64,000 bases of DNA, taken from Rhizorhabdus wittichii RW1 (GTDB lineage Bacteria; Pseudomonadota; Alphaproteobacteria; Sphingomonadales; Sphingomonadaceae). This document shows, in pieces, positions 34,311 through 42,104 of the stretch (position 1 is the first letter of the stretch; each line of letters begins with the position of its first letter). The DNA lies in assembly GCA_000016765.1 (NCBI GenBank), contig CP000699.1, forward strand, positions 4,095,501-4,159,500, in the 5' to 3' direction. The notes under the pieces were generated by a model. It made no database searches, was not told the DNA's origin, and saw only the letters and a program-made list of their open reading frames with translations. The position numbers and the translations under genes were made by a program.

Positions 34311-35798
34311 TCATGACTGGCCGTAAAATCCGTGGAACACCCCCTTGGGGTCCCATTGCCGGCGCAGCCTGGCGAGCCGGGCCCAGGCCTCGGGGGAGTA
34401 GCAGTCGCGGATGTCCTCGGGCCGCCCCTCCTGGTCCATCTCGTTGATGTAGCTGCCGCTGGAGACGGACTTCAGTTCCTTGAACAGCTTGAGGCAATAG
34501 GCGCGGCTGGCGGCTTCCTGCGCGGGCTCGTCCCATTCCATGTAATAAGCGAGGTAGAAGCGGCCGATCCGCGAGCAGGCGGCGTCGGGCATCTTGTTGG
34601 TGCCCATGTAGAGCAGCAGCGGCGTGCCGCGCGGCGCCGGGCAGTTGGGGATGTGCCGCTTCAATATCTCGACCGCTTCCATCGGCCGGTCGATCCAGGC
34701 GTCGTCGCCCATCCAGTAGCCCTGCGGGAAGGACGCCTCGTTGTCGCTATAATAGCGGTCGAAATTGCCGGCGCGGTTCTCGATCCGGTCGATCGCGCGG
34801 GCGATCAGCGGATCGCCCAGCAGCGGGGCGAGCTTGCGCCGGCCCTCGGCCTCGCTTGCGACGAAGGCGTTGATGTCGAGATAGATGCGCTGGCGCTGCT
34901 CGACCGGCGCGTCCTCGGCGACGTCGGGCGCGGCGGCGACCGCGAACAGCACCTCGACATCCTTGTCGAGCCGCGGGACGACGGTGTCCATGACCCGCGT
35001 GACCGCGTCGAGCTCGCCATAGGCGAAGGTGTAGCTCGCGCCCCAGATCACCTTGGGCGCGTCGAAGCATTGCAGGTGGAAGCGGACGACCACGCCGAAC
35101 AGGCCCGGACCGCCGCCGCGAGCGGCCCAGAACAGGTCGCGGTTCTCGGTCTCGCTGGCGCGCAGCAGCCGGCCGTCGGCGGTGACGATGTCGACCGCCT
35201 TGACGGCGAACACGCTCATCCCCTGCGACCAGGCATTGGTGTTCAGCCCGACGCCGCCGCCGAGCAGGAAGCCGCTGATCGGCACGGTGCCGCAATGGGC
35301 GCCGGGAAAGGCGAGATCGTCCTCCGCCAGCCGCTCGGCCAGCCCGCGCGAGAAGACGCCGGGGCCGACCGTCGCGACCTTCGGGGCCTTGTCGACGGCG
35401 ATCCCGTCGAGCCGGCTGACGTCGATCAGCATGCCGCGGTCCCGCAGGAAGCAGGCGGCCATGCTGTGGCCGCCGCAGCGGGTGGTGACCTTCATCCCGT
35501 TGGCGGCGGCGAAGCGGACGGCCTCCTGCACGTCCTCGACCCGCTCGACCTGGACGATCATGTCGGGCCGCCGGTCGGCCTTCGCCCGCTGCCAGATCAT
35601 CGCCTCGCGCCAGGTCTCGTAGCCGTCGTCGCCCTTGACGACGACGGTGCCGGCGATCCGCGCCTGGAGCGCTGCGGCGTCGCTGCCCTTCGCCGGCGCG
35701 GCGAAGCCCTCGGCACCGGACAGGGCCGTCGCCACGGGGATCGAGACGGCGGTGGCCTGCAGGAAGCGGCGTCGCGACCAAAGAGCAAAGCGGGACAT
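34311..35798 (-). CDS. Tat-exported FAD-linked oxidase, BBE type (bicovalent flavin likely)
   Basis: 495 residues. The N-terminus is a Tat signal, WSRRRFLQA, with a hydrophobic stretch and GFAAPA. The FAD-binding domain of the PCMH/VAO class carries the His anchor in TRCGGHSMA and a Cys in AHCGTVPISGFLLGGG, the two sites of bicovalent FAD in berberine-bridge-like enzymes. The C-terminal BBE motif is DPKGVFHG with a YxN-like SGSYINEMD. It should oxidise an alcohol or a cyclic amine in the periplasm. The ATG at 35798 has GGAG five bases upstream. It is the first gene of the five-gene operon ending at 30134. Confidence 0.9.
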   Translation of the reverse strand: MSRFALWSRRRFLQATAVSIPVATALSGAEGFAAPAKGSDAAALQARIAGTVVVKGDDGYETWREAMIWQRAKADRRPDMIVQVERVEDVQEAVRFAAANGMKVTTRCGGHSMAACFLRDRGMLIDVSRLDGIAVDKAPKVATVGPGVFSRGLAERLAEDDLAFPGAHCGTVPISGFLLGGGVGLNTNAWSQGMSVFAVKAVDIVTADGRLLRASETENRDLFWAARGGGPGLFGVVVRFHLQCFDAPKVIWGASYTFAYGELDAVTRVMDTVVPRLDKDVEVLFAVAAAPDVAEDAPVEQRQRIYLDINAFVASEAEGRRKLAPLLGDPLIARAIDRIENRAGNFDRYYSDNEASFPQGYWMGDDAWIDRPMEAVEILKRHIPNCPAPRGTPLLLYMGTNKMPDAACSRIGRFYLAYYMEWDEPAQEAASRAYCLKLFKELKSVSSGSYINEMDQEGRPEDIRDCYSPEAWARLARLRRQWDPKGVFHGFYGQS

Positions 35799-35873
35799 GA
35801 ATACTCCGGTTGTTCCTTCGGAACCTATGAAGCCAGGGGGAAGGGCAATACAACGCCCGCCCTCCGTCCACTT

Positions 35874-35890
35874 GTTGCGCAAGTGGCAAC
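35874..35890. promoter_or_regulatory. LysR-type operator GTTGC-N7-GCAAC, copy 3 (flavin oxidase operon)
   Basis: GTTGC, seven bases, GCAAC, 76 bases before the flavin oxidase start. It is preceded by TT and followed by A, matching the longer TTGTTGCGCA form seen in copies 4 and 5. A lone GTTGC half-site follows at 35904-35908. Confidence 0.65.
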
Positions 35891-35976
35891 ATTTCGCCGA
35901 CATGTTGCGCGTCGGCGCGCGGGGGATCGGGACCGGCGCGATGCCGGCCGGTCCCGATCCCCCCCCCGGCGAAGGG

Positions 35977-38739
35977 TCAGAAGTTCGCCGAGAAACCGAC
36001 CCGGAAACGGCGCCCGAGGACGTCGTAGAATTGCGGGTTGGTCGGCAGCACCGAGGCGGGCACCGCCGGCGGGTCCTTGTCGAGCAGATTGTCGACCGTC
36101 GCGAACAGCTTGTAGCGGCCGGGTTCCTCCGCCGGGCCGATCCGATACTGGGCGTTGAGGCTCAGATAGGTCGCGCTCGGCAGCGTGTTGTCGGCGATGT
36201 CGCGGCCCTCGACGAAGCTCCGGTCGTACTTGCCCGCGCTGATGAAGCGGGCCTGCAAGGTCGCGGAGATCCGGTTGATGTCATAGCCGACGATCGCGCT
36301 CGCTGCCCAGGACGGGGTGCCGGCGCCGTTGTTCTGCCCGGCCAGCCGGGTGATGAGCGCGCCGTTGACCAGCGTCGACTTGATCGTGTGGTTGGCGAAG
36401 ACGCGGAAGTCGAGCTTGCCCTCGCCCAGGTCGGTCCGGTAGCCGAGCTCGAGATCGATGCCCTTGGTGCGCTGGGTGGCGATGTTGATGCCGGTGCTGC
36501 TGATCTGGGTGATCGTGCCCGATCCGTCGCGGACGATCTGGCTGCAGGCGTCGTTCTGGCCGCCGAAGCACAGGTTGACGATGTCCTGCGGCGCGACCGT
36601 CGCGATCGCGTCGTCGATCTTGATGTCGTAATAGTCGACCGAGAAGTTGAAGCCTGGGATGAAGGAGGGCTTCAGCACCGCGCCGAACGACAGCGTGTTC
36701 GCGGTCTCCGGCTTCAGGTTGGGATTGCCCTGGACGAAGGGGAAGACCAGCGTCGCGGCATTGCCGCGGAACGGATCGAGGATCGTCTGCGTCGCGAGGC
36801 CGCGCGCCGGGGTGAACAGCTCGGGGATGTTCGGCGCGCGCACGTCGCGGGAGCGGGTGACGCGGAAGCGCAGGTCGTCCGACACGTCCCAGGTGGCGCC
36901 CAGCTTCCACATGCTGATGCCGCCGCTCGAACTGTAGTCGGCATAGCGATAGGCGCCGTTCAGGGTCAGCGCCTCGACGAACGGAAGGTTGGCGAGCAGC
37001 GGCGCCTCCAGCTCGATATAGGCTTCCTTGACGTTGAACTTGCCGTCGACGTTGCGCGCATTGCCGAAGGTGAACACGCCGGCCCGCGACAGCGGGTCCG
37101 CGACCGCGTGGAGCGTCTCGCGGCGATATTCGCCGCCCATCGCGACGCCCCAGCGGCCGGCGCCGATGTCGAACAGCTTGCCGGTGATGCCCGCGCTGGC
37201 CGCGATCTCGCGCTGGGTCTGGCGCAGGTCCTGGTCCGCCCGGAAATAATTCTGGACGTCGGCGGTGTTGCGGTTGGTGCCGAACGGGTTGAACGGGCGG
37301 CAGGCGGTCGACGGGTTGGTCAGCGCCACGCGGCAGACGACCGAGCCGTCGGGCGCGCTTACCGCGTCGATCATCTCGGCCGCGCGCGCCGCCATGAACG
37401 CGCCCAGGATCTGCTGGCGATACTTGTTCTGGCCATATTCGAAATTGGCGGCCCAGTTCCAGCTCGGCGCGAGCGAGCCCTTGGCCCCCGTCACGCTGCG
37501 CCAGGTTTCGGTGGTCGAGACCGGCACCGGCCGGCCCACGTCGGTCCACAGCCGCCCGAAGCCGAAGGAGGAGACGCCCGCGGCGTCCATCTGCGCCGCG
37601 ACCGACGCCGGCAGGAACGGATTCTCGCGCTGGATCGTCAGGTTGCCATAGTTGAAATAATAGGGGGTCGAGGCGACGCCCTTCGACCAGCCATAGGAGA
37701 AGTCCTGGCTCAGCTCGAGCGCGTCGGAGACCTCGTAGCCGGTGCGCAGATACGCCACCCGCCGGTCGAGCTCGGGAAGCAGCGCGTCGCCGAGATAGAG
37801 CCGGGTGCCCTGGCCCTCACCGCCGATCATGAGCTGCGCGCCGGGAAGCTGGCCATAGGTGAACGGCCGCGGCGTGCCGTCGGCGTTGAAGGTGGTGCCG
37901 CGCAGCGGGCCCGAGGTGATGATGCCGTTCGGCGTCATCGTCGCGTTCTGGACGTTCGAGGCGATGATCCGCACCGGCGTCGCGCCGGCGACGTTGGTGA
38001 CGAGGCCGTAGGAGCGCCGGCCCCAGTCGCGCGAATAGGCGTCCTTGGCGCCGTCGCTGCGATAGACGTCGACCGCCAGCGTCGCATAGCCGCGCCCGCC
38101 GCCGAACTGCACGCCGCCCAGGAAGGCGCCGCGATATTCCTTGCCGTCCGAATGCTGCGTCATGCCGACGTCGCCGCGCACCTGGAAGCCTTCATATTTG
38201 CGGCGCAGCACCAGGTTGAGCACGCCCGCGACCGCGTCCGACCCGTAGACCGCGGAGGCGCCGCCGGTGACGACCTCGACGCGCTCGACGAGCAGCGAGG
38301 GGATGAAGTTGAGGTCGACCTGGCCCAGGTCGGACGAGGGCACATGGCGGACGCCGTCGACCAGGGTCAGCGTCCGGTTGGTGCCGAGGCTGCGGAGGTT
38401 GGCGTAGTTGGCGCCGACGTTCTTGGTGTTGTTCGTGGTGCTGGCCGGCGTGGTGGAACCGCGGAAGGCCGGAAGCTCGTTGAGCACGTCGGCCACGTTC
38501 ACCGCCTGGCGCTTGTCGAGCAGGTCCGCGCCGACCACGGTCAGCGGGCTCGGCGCCTCGGTGCCGTCGCGGATGATGCGCGAGCCGGTGACGGTGATCT
38601 CCTGGTCCGCCGCCGGCTCGTCGGCCGCGCTGGCGGGCAGCGCCTGCGCCGACGCCGCCATCGGCAGGCCGACGAGGAGCCCGGCCATCGCGGCCATGGC
38701 AAGCGAGCTGACGCGTGTCCTGAAATGCATATGAGACAT
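35977..38739 (-). CDS. TonB-dependent receptor, large
   Basis: 920 residues from the ATG at 38739, which has AAAGGGGG upstream; the frame is open 64 codons further but without a signal-like start. A signal peptide ends near AASAQA, then comes a TonB-box-like EITVTGSRI, a plug with VLNELPAFRG, DGVRHVPSSDLGQVDLNFIP and a barrel ending FRVGFSANF. It is of the long sphingomonad/Caulobacter receptor class. It should import the cluster substrate or a breakdown product. It forms its own unit with palindrome copy 4 upstream. Confidence 0.92.
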   Translation of the reverse strand: MSHMHFRTRVSSLAMAAMAGLLVGLPMAASAQALPASAADEPAADQEITVTGSRIIRDGTEAPSPLTVVGADLLDKRQAVNVADVLNELPAFRGSTTPASTTNNTKNVGANYANLRSLGTNRTLTLVDGVRHVPSSDLGQVDLNFIPSLLVERVEVVTGGASAVYGSDAVAGVLNLVLRRKYEGFQVRGDVGMTQHSDGKEYRGAFLGGVQFGGGRGYATLAVDVYRSDGAKDAYSRDWGRRSYGLVTNVAGATPVRIIASNVQNATMTPNGIITSGPLRGTTFNADGTPRPFTYGQLPGAQLMIGGEGQGTRLYLGDALLPELDRRVAYLRTGYEVSDALELSQDFSYGWSKGVASTPYYFNYGNLTIQRENPFLPASVAAQMDAAGVSSFGFGRLWTDVGRPVPVSTTETWRSVTGAKGSLAPSWNWAANFEYGQNKYRQQILGAFMAARAAEMIDAVSAPDGSVVCRVALTNPSTACRPFNPFGTNRNTADVQNYFRADQDLRQTQREIAASAGITGKLFDIGAGRWGVAMGGEYRRETLHAVADPLSRAGVFTFGNARNVDGKFNVKEAYIELEAPLLANLPFVEALTLNGAYRYADYSSSGGISMWKLGATWDVSDDLRFRVTRSRDVRAPNIPELFTPARGLATQTILDPFRGNAATLVFPFVQGNPNLKPETANTLSFGAVLKPSFIPGFNFSVDYYDIKIDDAIATVAPQDIVNLCFGGQNDACSQIVRDGSGTITQISSTGINIATQRTKGIDLELGYRTDLGEGKLDFRVFANHTIKSTLVNGALITRLAGQNNGAGTPSWAASAIVGYDINRISATLQARFISAGKYDRSFVEGRDIADNTLPSATYLSLNAQYRIGPAEEPGRYKLFATVDNLLDKDPPAVPASVLPTNPQFYDVLGRRFRVGFSANF

Positions 38740-38816
38740 GATGACCCCCTTTGTTGTTCCCGTGATGGATTGTGTCCCAATCGGAGCGGGGCTCAATCGC
38801 CGCTCCAGGCGAAGTT

Positions 38817-38833
38817 GTTGCGCAGGCCGCAAC
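38817..38833. promoter_or_regulatory. LysR-type operator GTTGC-N7-GCAAC, copy 4 (large TonB receptor)
   Basis: GTTGC, seven bases, GCAAC, 78 bases before the receptor start at 38739. The left arm extends to GTTGTTGCGCA, as in copies 3 and 5. It lies in the gap between the receptor and the exported amidohydrolase, both on the minus strand. Confidence 0.65.
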
Positions 38834-38938
38834 ACGACGGACGAACCCAGGTCGAAGGCGCCCTCCGGGAAGACGCGATGCGTCCTCCCTCCTGTCGTCA
38901 GGCGGTCGTTTCGGCGTCGGCGCGGCCGCACCTGACCG

Positions 38939-40573
38939 TCATTGCGGCCGGGCGTAGACCTCGCGTCCCTCGAAGACGGTCGACAGGACCTTGGTCTCGC
39001 CGATGTCGGCGGCGGGGATCTTGAACAGGTCGCGGTCGAGCACGATCATGTTGGCGAACTTGCCCACCTCGATCGATCCGTTGACCTTGTCCCAGCCGAC
39101 CGACTTGGCGCCGTTGATCGTCGCGATCTCGATCGCGTCCTTGAGGCCGATCGATTCCGGGCCGTGATCGAGCATGCCGCCGATCGCCGGGAACAGGTTC
39201 GGCGCCGGCAGCACGACCCAGTCGCTGCCCAGCGTCATCAGCGTGCCGCGCGCGAGCAGCGACTTGAACGGCCAGGCCCCGGCCAGGTTCTTGGTCAGCG
39301 GCCCCTTGATCTGCCAGATCGCCGGCGACATCTCGCCGACCGCGCCGAGCCTGGCCGGGCGATCGATGTCCTGCGGCGAATAGCGCAGGCTGTGCGCGAC
39401 GTCGTGGAGGATGCCCGAATTGCCGTTGGCGGTGCGGGCGGCCTCGATCGCGTCGAGCGCGGTGCGGATCGCGCCCGATCCGACGGCGTGCATCTTCACC
39501 TTGATGCCCATCTTGTCGAACCGGGTCAGCGCGGCGTTGAGCACGGCGGGCTTCTCGTAGAGGCGCGCGACCGCGACCTCGCCGTGATCGTCGAGCTCGA
39601 CGTCGGTCGAATGGGGCTGCAACGGGCTGCCGTCGACGTAGATCTTCACGAAATCGGTGAAGATGTGCGACGTCGCATAGTCCTTGCGGTGGGCGATCAC
39701 CTCCTCGGTCTCCTGCGGCGGCATCAGCGCGCTCGCCGGGTTGCCCCAGACGATGTGGGTGGCGGTGCGCAGCGTCCATTTGCCGGCGAGGTCGAGCTTG
39801 CGCATCTCCTCGAGCATCTGGCGCGACGCGGTCGCCTCCTGCGCGGAGGTGATGCCATATTCGGCGCAGAGCGCGGCGGTGCGCAGCAACGCCTCGTCGA
39901 CCGTCGCGGCGGGCAATGCGGGGATGTGCTGGGTGATCAGCCAGGTCGCCTTGGAGAGGAACTCGCCGGTCGGCTCGCCGTCGGCGCGGTGCAGCACCCG
40001 GCCGCCCTCGGGATCGGCCGTGGCGCGGTCGACGCCCGCGATCTGGAGGGCCTTCGTGTTGGCGAGGCCGTGATGATAGGACCATTCGCGGATGTAGACG
40101 GGCGTGTCGGGAAAGGCCGCGTCGAGATATTTGCGGTCGGCATGGCCATCGGGGAACAGGTCGCCGCGATAGACGTCGGCGACGATCCAGCCGCCATATT
40201 GCCGGTCCTTCGAGCAGGATTTCAGGCTGGCGACGATCTGTTCGATCCGGCTTTCCGGCGCGATCTGGCAATAGATGTAGCGCGCCTCGCCCTTGAGCAT
40301 GTGCTGGTGCGCGTCGTGGAGGCCCGGCATCGCGAATTTGCCGGCGAGGTCGATCACCTTGGTGGTGCCGCCGATATAGGCCTGCACGCCCTTGTCGGTG
40401 CCGACATAGGAGAATTTGCCGTCCTTGATCGCGACGGCGTCCGCCCAGGGATGCGCGCGATCGACGGTGTAGATACGGCCGTGGCGATAGACGGTGTCGG
40501 CGACGGGCTCCGCCGACAGCTTCGCGCCGCTCGCCAGAAGCACGGCCAGAAGGGCCATCGAACCGATTTTCAT
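38939..40573 (-). CDS. YtcJ-like amidohydrolase with signal peptide
   Basis: 544 residues. The first ~21 form a signal peptide (MALLAVLLASGAKLSAEP), so it should be periplasmic. Metal-site motifs are HDAHQH, a later MHAVGSGAIRTAL and the C-terminal GSDWVVLPAPNLFPA. It is paralogous to the cytosolic enzyme at 27461-29050, with shared segments around HHGLAN.KAL and DGSPL.PH. It probably cleaves an amide, carbamate or similar bond outside the inner membrane. The ATG at 40573 has GGGGAG eight bases upstream. It is preceded by palindrome copy 5. Confidence 0.9.
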   Translation of the reverse strand: MKIGSMALLAVLLASGAKLSAEPVADTVYRHGRIYTVDRAHPWADAVAIKDGKFSYVGTDKGVQAYIGGTTKVIDLAGKFAMPGLHDAHQHMLKGEARYIYCQIAPESRIEQIVASLKSCSKDRQYGGWIVADVYRGDLFPDGHADRKYLDAAFPDTPVYIREWSYHHGLANTKALQIAGVDRATADPEGGRVLHRADGEPTGEFLSKATWLITQHIPALPAATVDEALLRTAALCAEYGITSAQEATASRQMLEEMRKLDLAGKWTLRTATHIVWGNPASALMPPQETEEVIAHRKDYATSHIFTDFVKIYVDGSPLQPHSTDVELDDHGEVAVARLYEKPAVLNAALTRFDKMGIKVKMHAVGSGAIRTALDAIEAARTANGNSGILHDVAHSLRYSPQDIDRPARLGAVGEMSPAIWQIKGPLTKNLAGAWPFKSLLARGTLMTLGSDWVVLPAPNLFPAIGGMLDHGPESIGLKDAIEIATINGAKSVGWDKVNGSIEVGKFANMIVLDRDLFKIPAADIGETKVLSTVFEGREVYARPQ

Positions 40574-40675
40574 GCTGTCAGCTCCCCATGTCGCCTGTGC
40601 CGATGTTTCGGTCGGATAGGGATGCTGTTTGACGGGATGGGCGACGGAGTCGCAATCCCCCTGTGGGCGGCAGTT

Positions 40676-40692
40676 GTTGCGCATCGTGCAAC
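40676..40692. promoter_or_regulatory. LysR-type operator GTTGC-N7-GCAAC, copy 5 (exported amidohydrolase)
   Basis: GTTGC, seven bases, GCAAC, 103 bases before the amidohydrolase start, with the extended form TTGTTGCGCA...TGCAACAA giving 7-base arms. It sits just past the stop codon of the neighbouring SnoaL-like gene at 40714, in a 140-base gap. Confidence 0.65.
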
Positions 40693-40713
40693 AAGCCTCG
40701 GGCCATGGCCGGT

Positions 40714-41169
40714 CTATCCGGCCGCGCGCGGCACGGCGGCGCGCCGTTCCTCCCAGTCGAGGACAAGTTCGCGCCGGGTGAAGAGCCAGCGGCCGTCGAT
40801 CCGGCGCAGCCTGTCCTGGTAGCGGATCGCCCAGCTCAGGATCGAGCGGGCGCCGTCGGCTGCCTCGGTCATATGGTCGGCGACGCAATAGGTCTCGCCG
40901 GTCGCGTCGTCGCCGTCGATGATGTGGTGTTGGTTGAGCACGCGGTGCTGGGTCGCGGCGAAGGCCGCCGCCAGCCTGGGAAGCGCGGCCAGCACCCGTG
41001 CGCGGCCCTCGATCCGGCCGCGCGGGGTGACCAGCACCATCTCCTCGGCCATGATCGCTGTCCAGATCGCCGGGTCGCGGCGGTCGGCGCCGATCGCGTA
41101 GAGCGTCGCCGCGCGGCGGATCGCCTGTTCGTCGAGCAGGCGCCGGACCTCGGCGTCCACCGCGTTCAT
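40714..41169 (-). CDS. SnoaL-like (NTF2-fold) protein, SnoaL_4 type
   Basis: 151 residues, found in the frame of a longer open stretch; the true start is the ATG at 41169. The sequence VRRLLDEQAIRRAATLYAIGADRRDPAIWTAIMAEE followed by RIEGRARVLAALPRL, QHRVLNQHHIIDGDDATG and AIRYQDRLRRIDGRWLFTRREL fits the SnoaL_4 subgroup. Such proteins are isomerases, hydratases or ring-hydroxylating-like small subunits in fold only. The start overlaps the SDR stop by four bases, so the genes are translationally coupled. Confidence 0.85.
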   Translation of the reverse strand: MNAVDAEVRRLLDEQAIRRAATLYAIGADRRDPAIWTAIMAEEMVLVTPRGRIEGRARVLAALPRLAAAFAATQHRVLNQHHIIDGDDATGETYCVADHMTEAADGARSILSWAIRYQDRLRRIDGRWLFTRRELVLDWEERRAAVPRAAG

Positions 41170-42068
41170 CCCCGGCTGCGATAGAGCGCGACGATCTCCC
41201 CGACCGCGGTGGCGATGTCGTTGCGGCGATAGCCGAGCAGCGCGGCCTCGGCCGGGTCGGGATCGAAATAAATCTCCCCGCCATGACCGGCGAAGCTGCC
41301 GATCAGCGGGTGCGGCTTGTCGAGCAGCGGCACCTCGACGTCCTTGCCGAACGCCCGGAAATAGAGCTGGAAATAGTCGCGGAAGCTCAGATTCTCGTCG
41401 CCGACCAGATAGGCCTTGCCCGACTCGCCGCGCTCGATCGCGCCCGCCGTCGCCTCGGCGAGCGAGCGGATCGACATGAAGTTGACGCCGCCTGGCGGGG
41501 CGTAGACCGGGATGTCGGGGAATTTGCCCTCGGCATAGGCCGCGACCTTCTCGAAGCCGCGCGGGTCGAGGCCGGGCACCGCGCCCAGCATATAGGGCGG
41601 GTTGAGCGAGAGGACGCGGAAGCCGGGCCGGGCCAGCGCGCGCACCCGCTCGTCGGACGCCTTGCGCGACCGGATATAGGCATTGCCCTCCAGCAGGTGC
41701 GGCGCCGCCTGCGGGTAGAAGCTGCCGATGTTGATCGCGCAGCCGACCCCGGCGTCGCGCGCCCGTTCGAACAGCTGCGGCACCAGCTCGGCGTTGGTGC
41801 GCTCCCAATAGGCGGCGGCATCGTCGTCCTTGCCGACATGGCGGGTGTCCTGCCCGGCCGCGAACACCATCGCGTCGAACCCGGCCAGTTCCTCGCGGCT
41901 GTAGCCGCCCGCGATATAGTCGCCGGCGAGGAAGGGCATCGCCGCCATCGGCGTCGTGGCGAGCGGCGGCTTGCGCGACCCGATCGTCACCTTGTGCCCC
42001 AGCGCGGCGAGGTGGATCGCGGCGTCGCCGCCGATCATCCCCGATCCGCCGATCACCAATATCTTCAT
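41166..42068 (-). CDS. NAD(P)-binding atypical SDR / epimerase-like protein
   Basis: 300 residues. The Rossmann motif is ILVIGGSGMIGGDAA at the N-terminus, followed by GHKVTIGSRKP and a central INIGSFYPQAAPHLLEG with NPPYMLG. The standard YxxxK catalytic pair is not clear, as in atypical extended SDRs. I chose the ATG at 42068, nine bases after GGAGGGG; an ATG at 42077 would sit against the ribosome site. It follows the ligase-like gene by 36 bases and overlaps the SnoaL-like gene by four. The substrate is unknown. Confidence 0.85.
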   Translation of the reverse strand: MKILVIGGSGMIGGDAAIHLAALGHKVTIGSRKPPLATTPMAAMPFLAGDYIAGGYSREELAGFDAMVFAAGQDTRHVGKDDDAAAYWERTNAELVPQLFERARDAGVGCAINIGSFYPQAAPHLLEGNAYIRSRKASDERVRALARPGFRVLSLNPPYMLGAVPGLDPRGFEKVAAYAEGKFPDIPVYAPPGGVNFMSIRSLAEATAGAIERGESGKAYLVGDENLSFRDYFQLYFRAFGKDVEVPLLDKPHPLIGSFAGHGGEIYFDPDPAEAALLGYRRNDIATAVGEIVALYRSRG

Positions 42069-42104
42069 GCTTCTCATCCCCTCCCGATAAGGTCGCCGGC
42101 CGCG

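Noticed and set aside
35635-39024. A 1129-codon open frame on the plus strand
   Set aside because: It is antisense to the large TonB receptor and the flavin oxidase start; the low-complexity composition is typical of a shadow frame.
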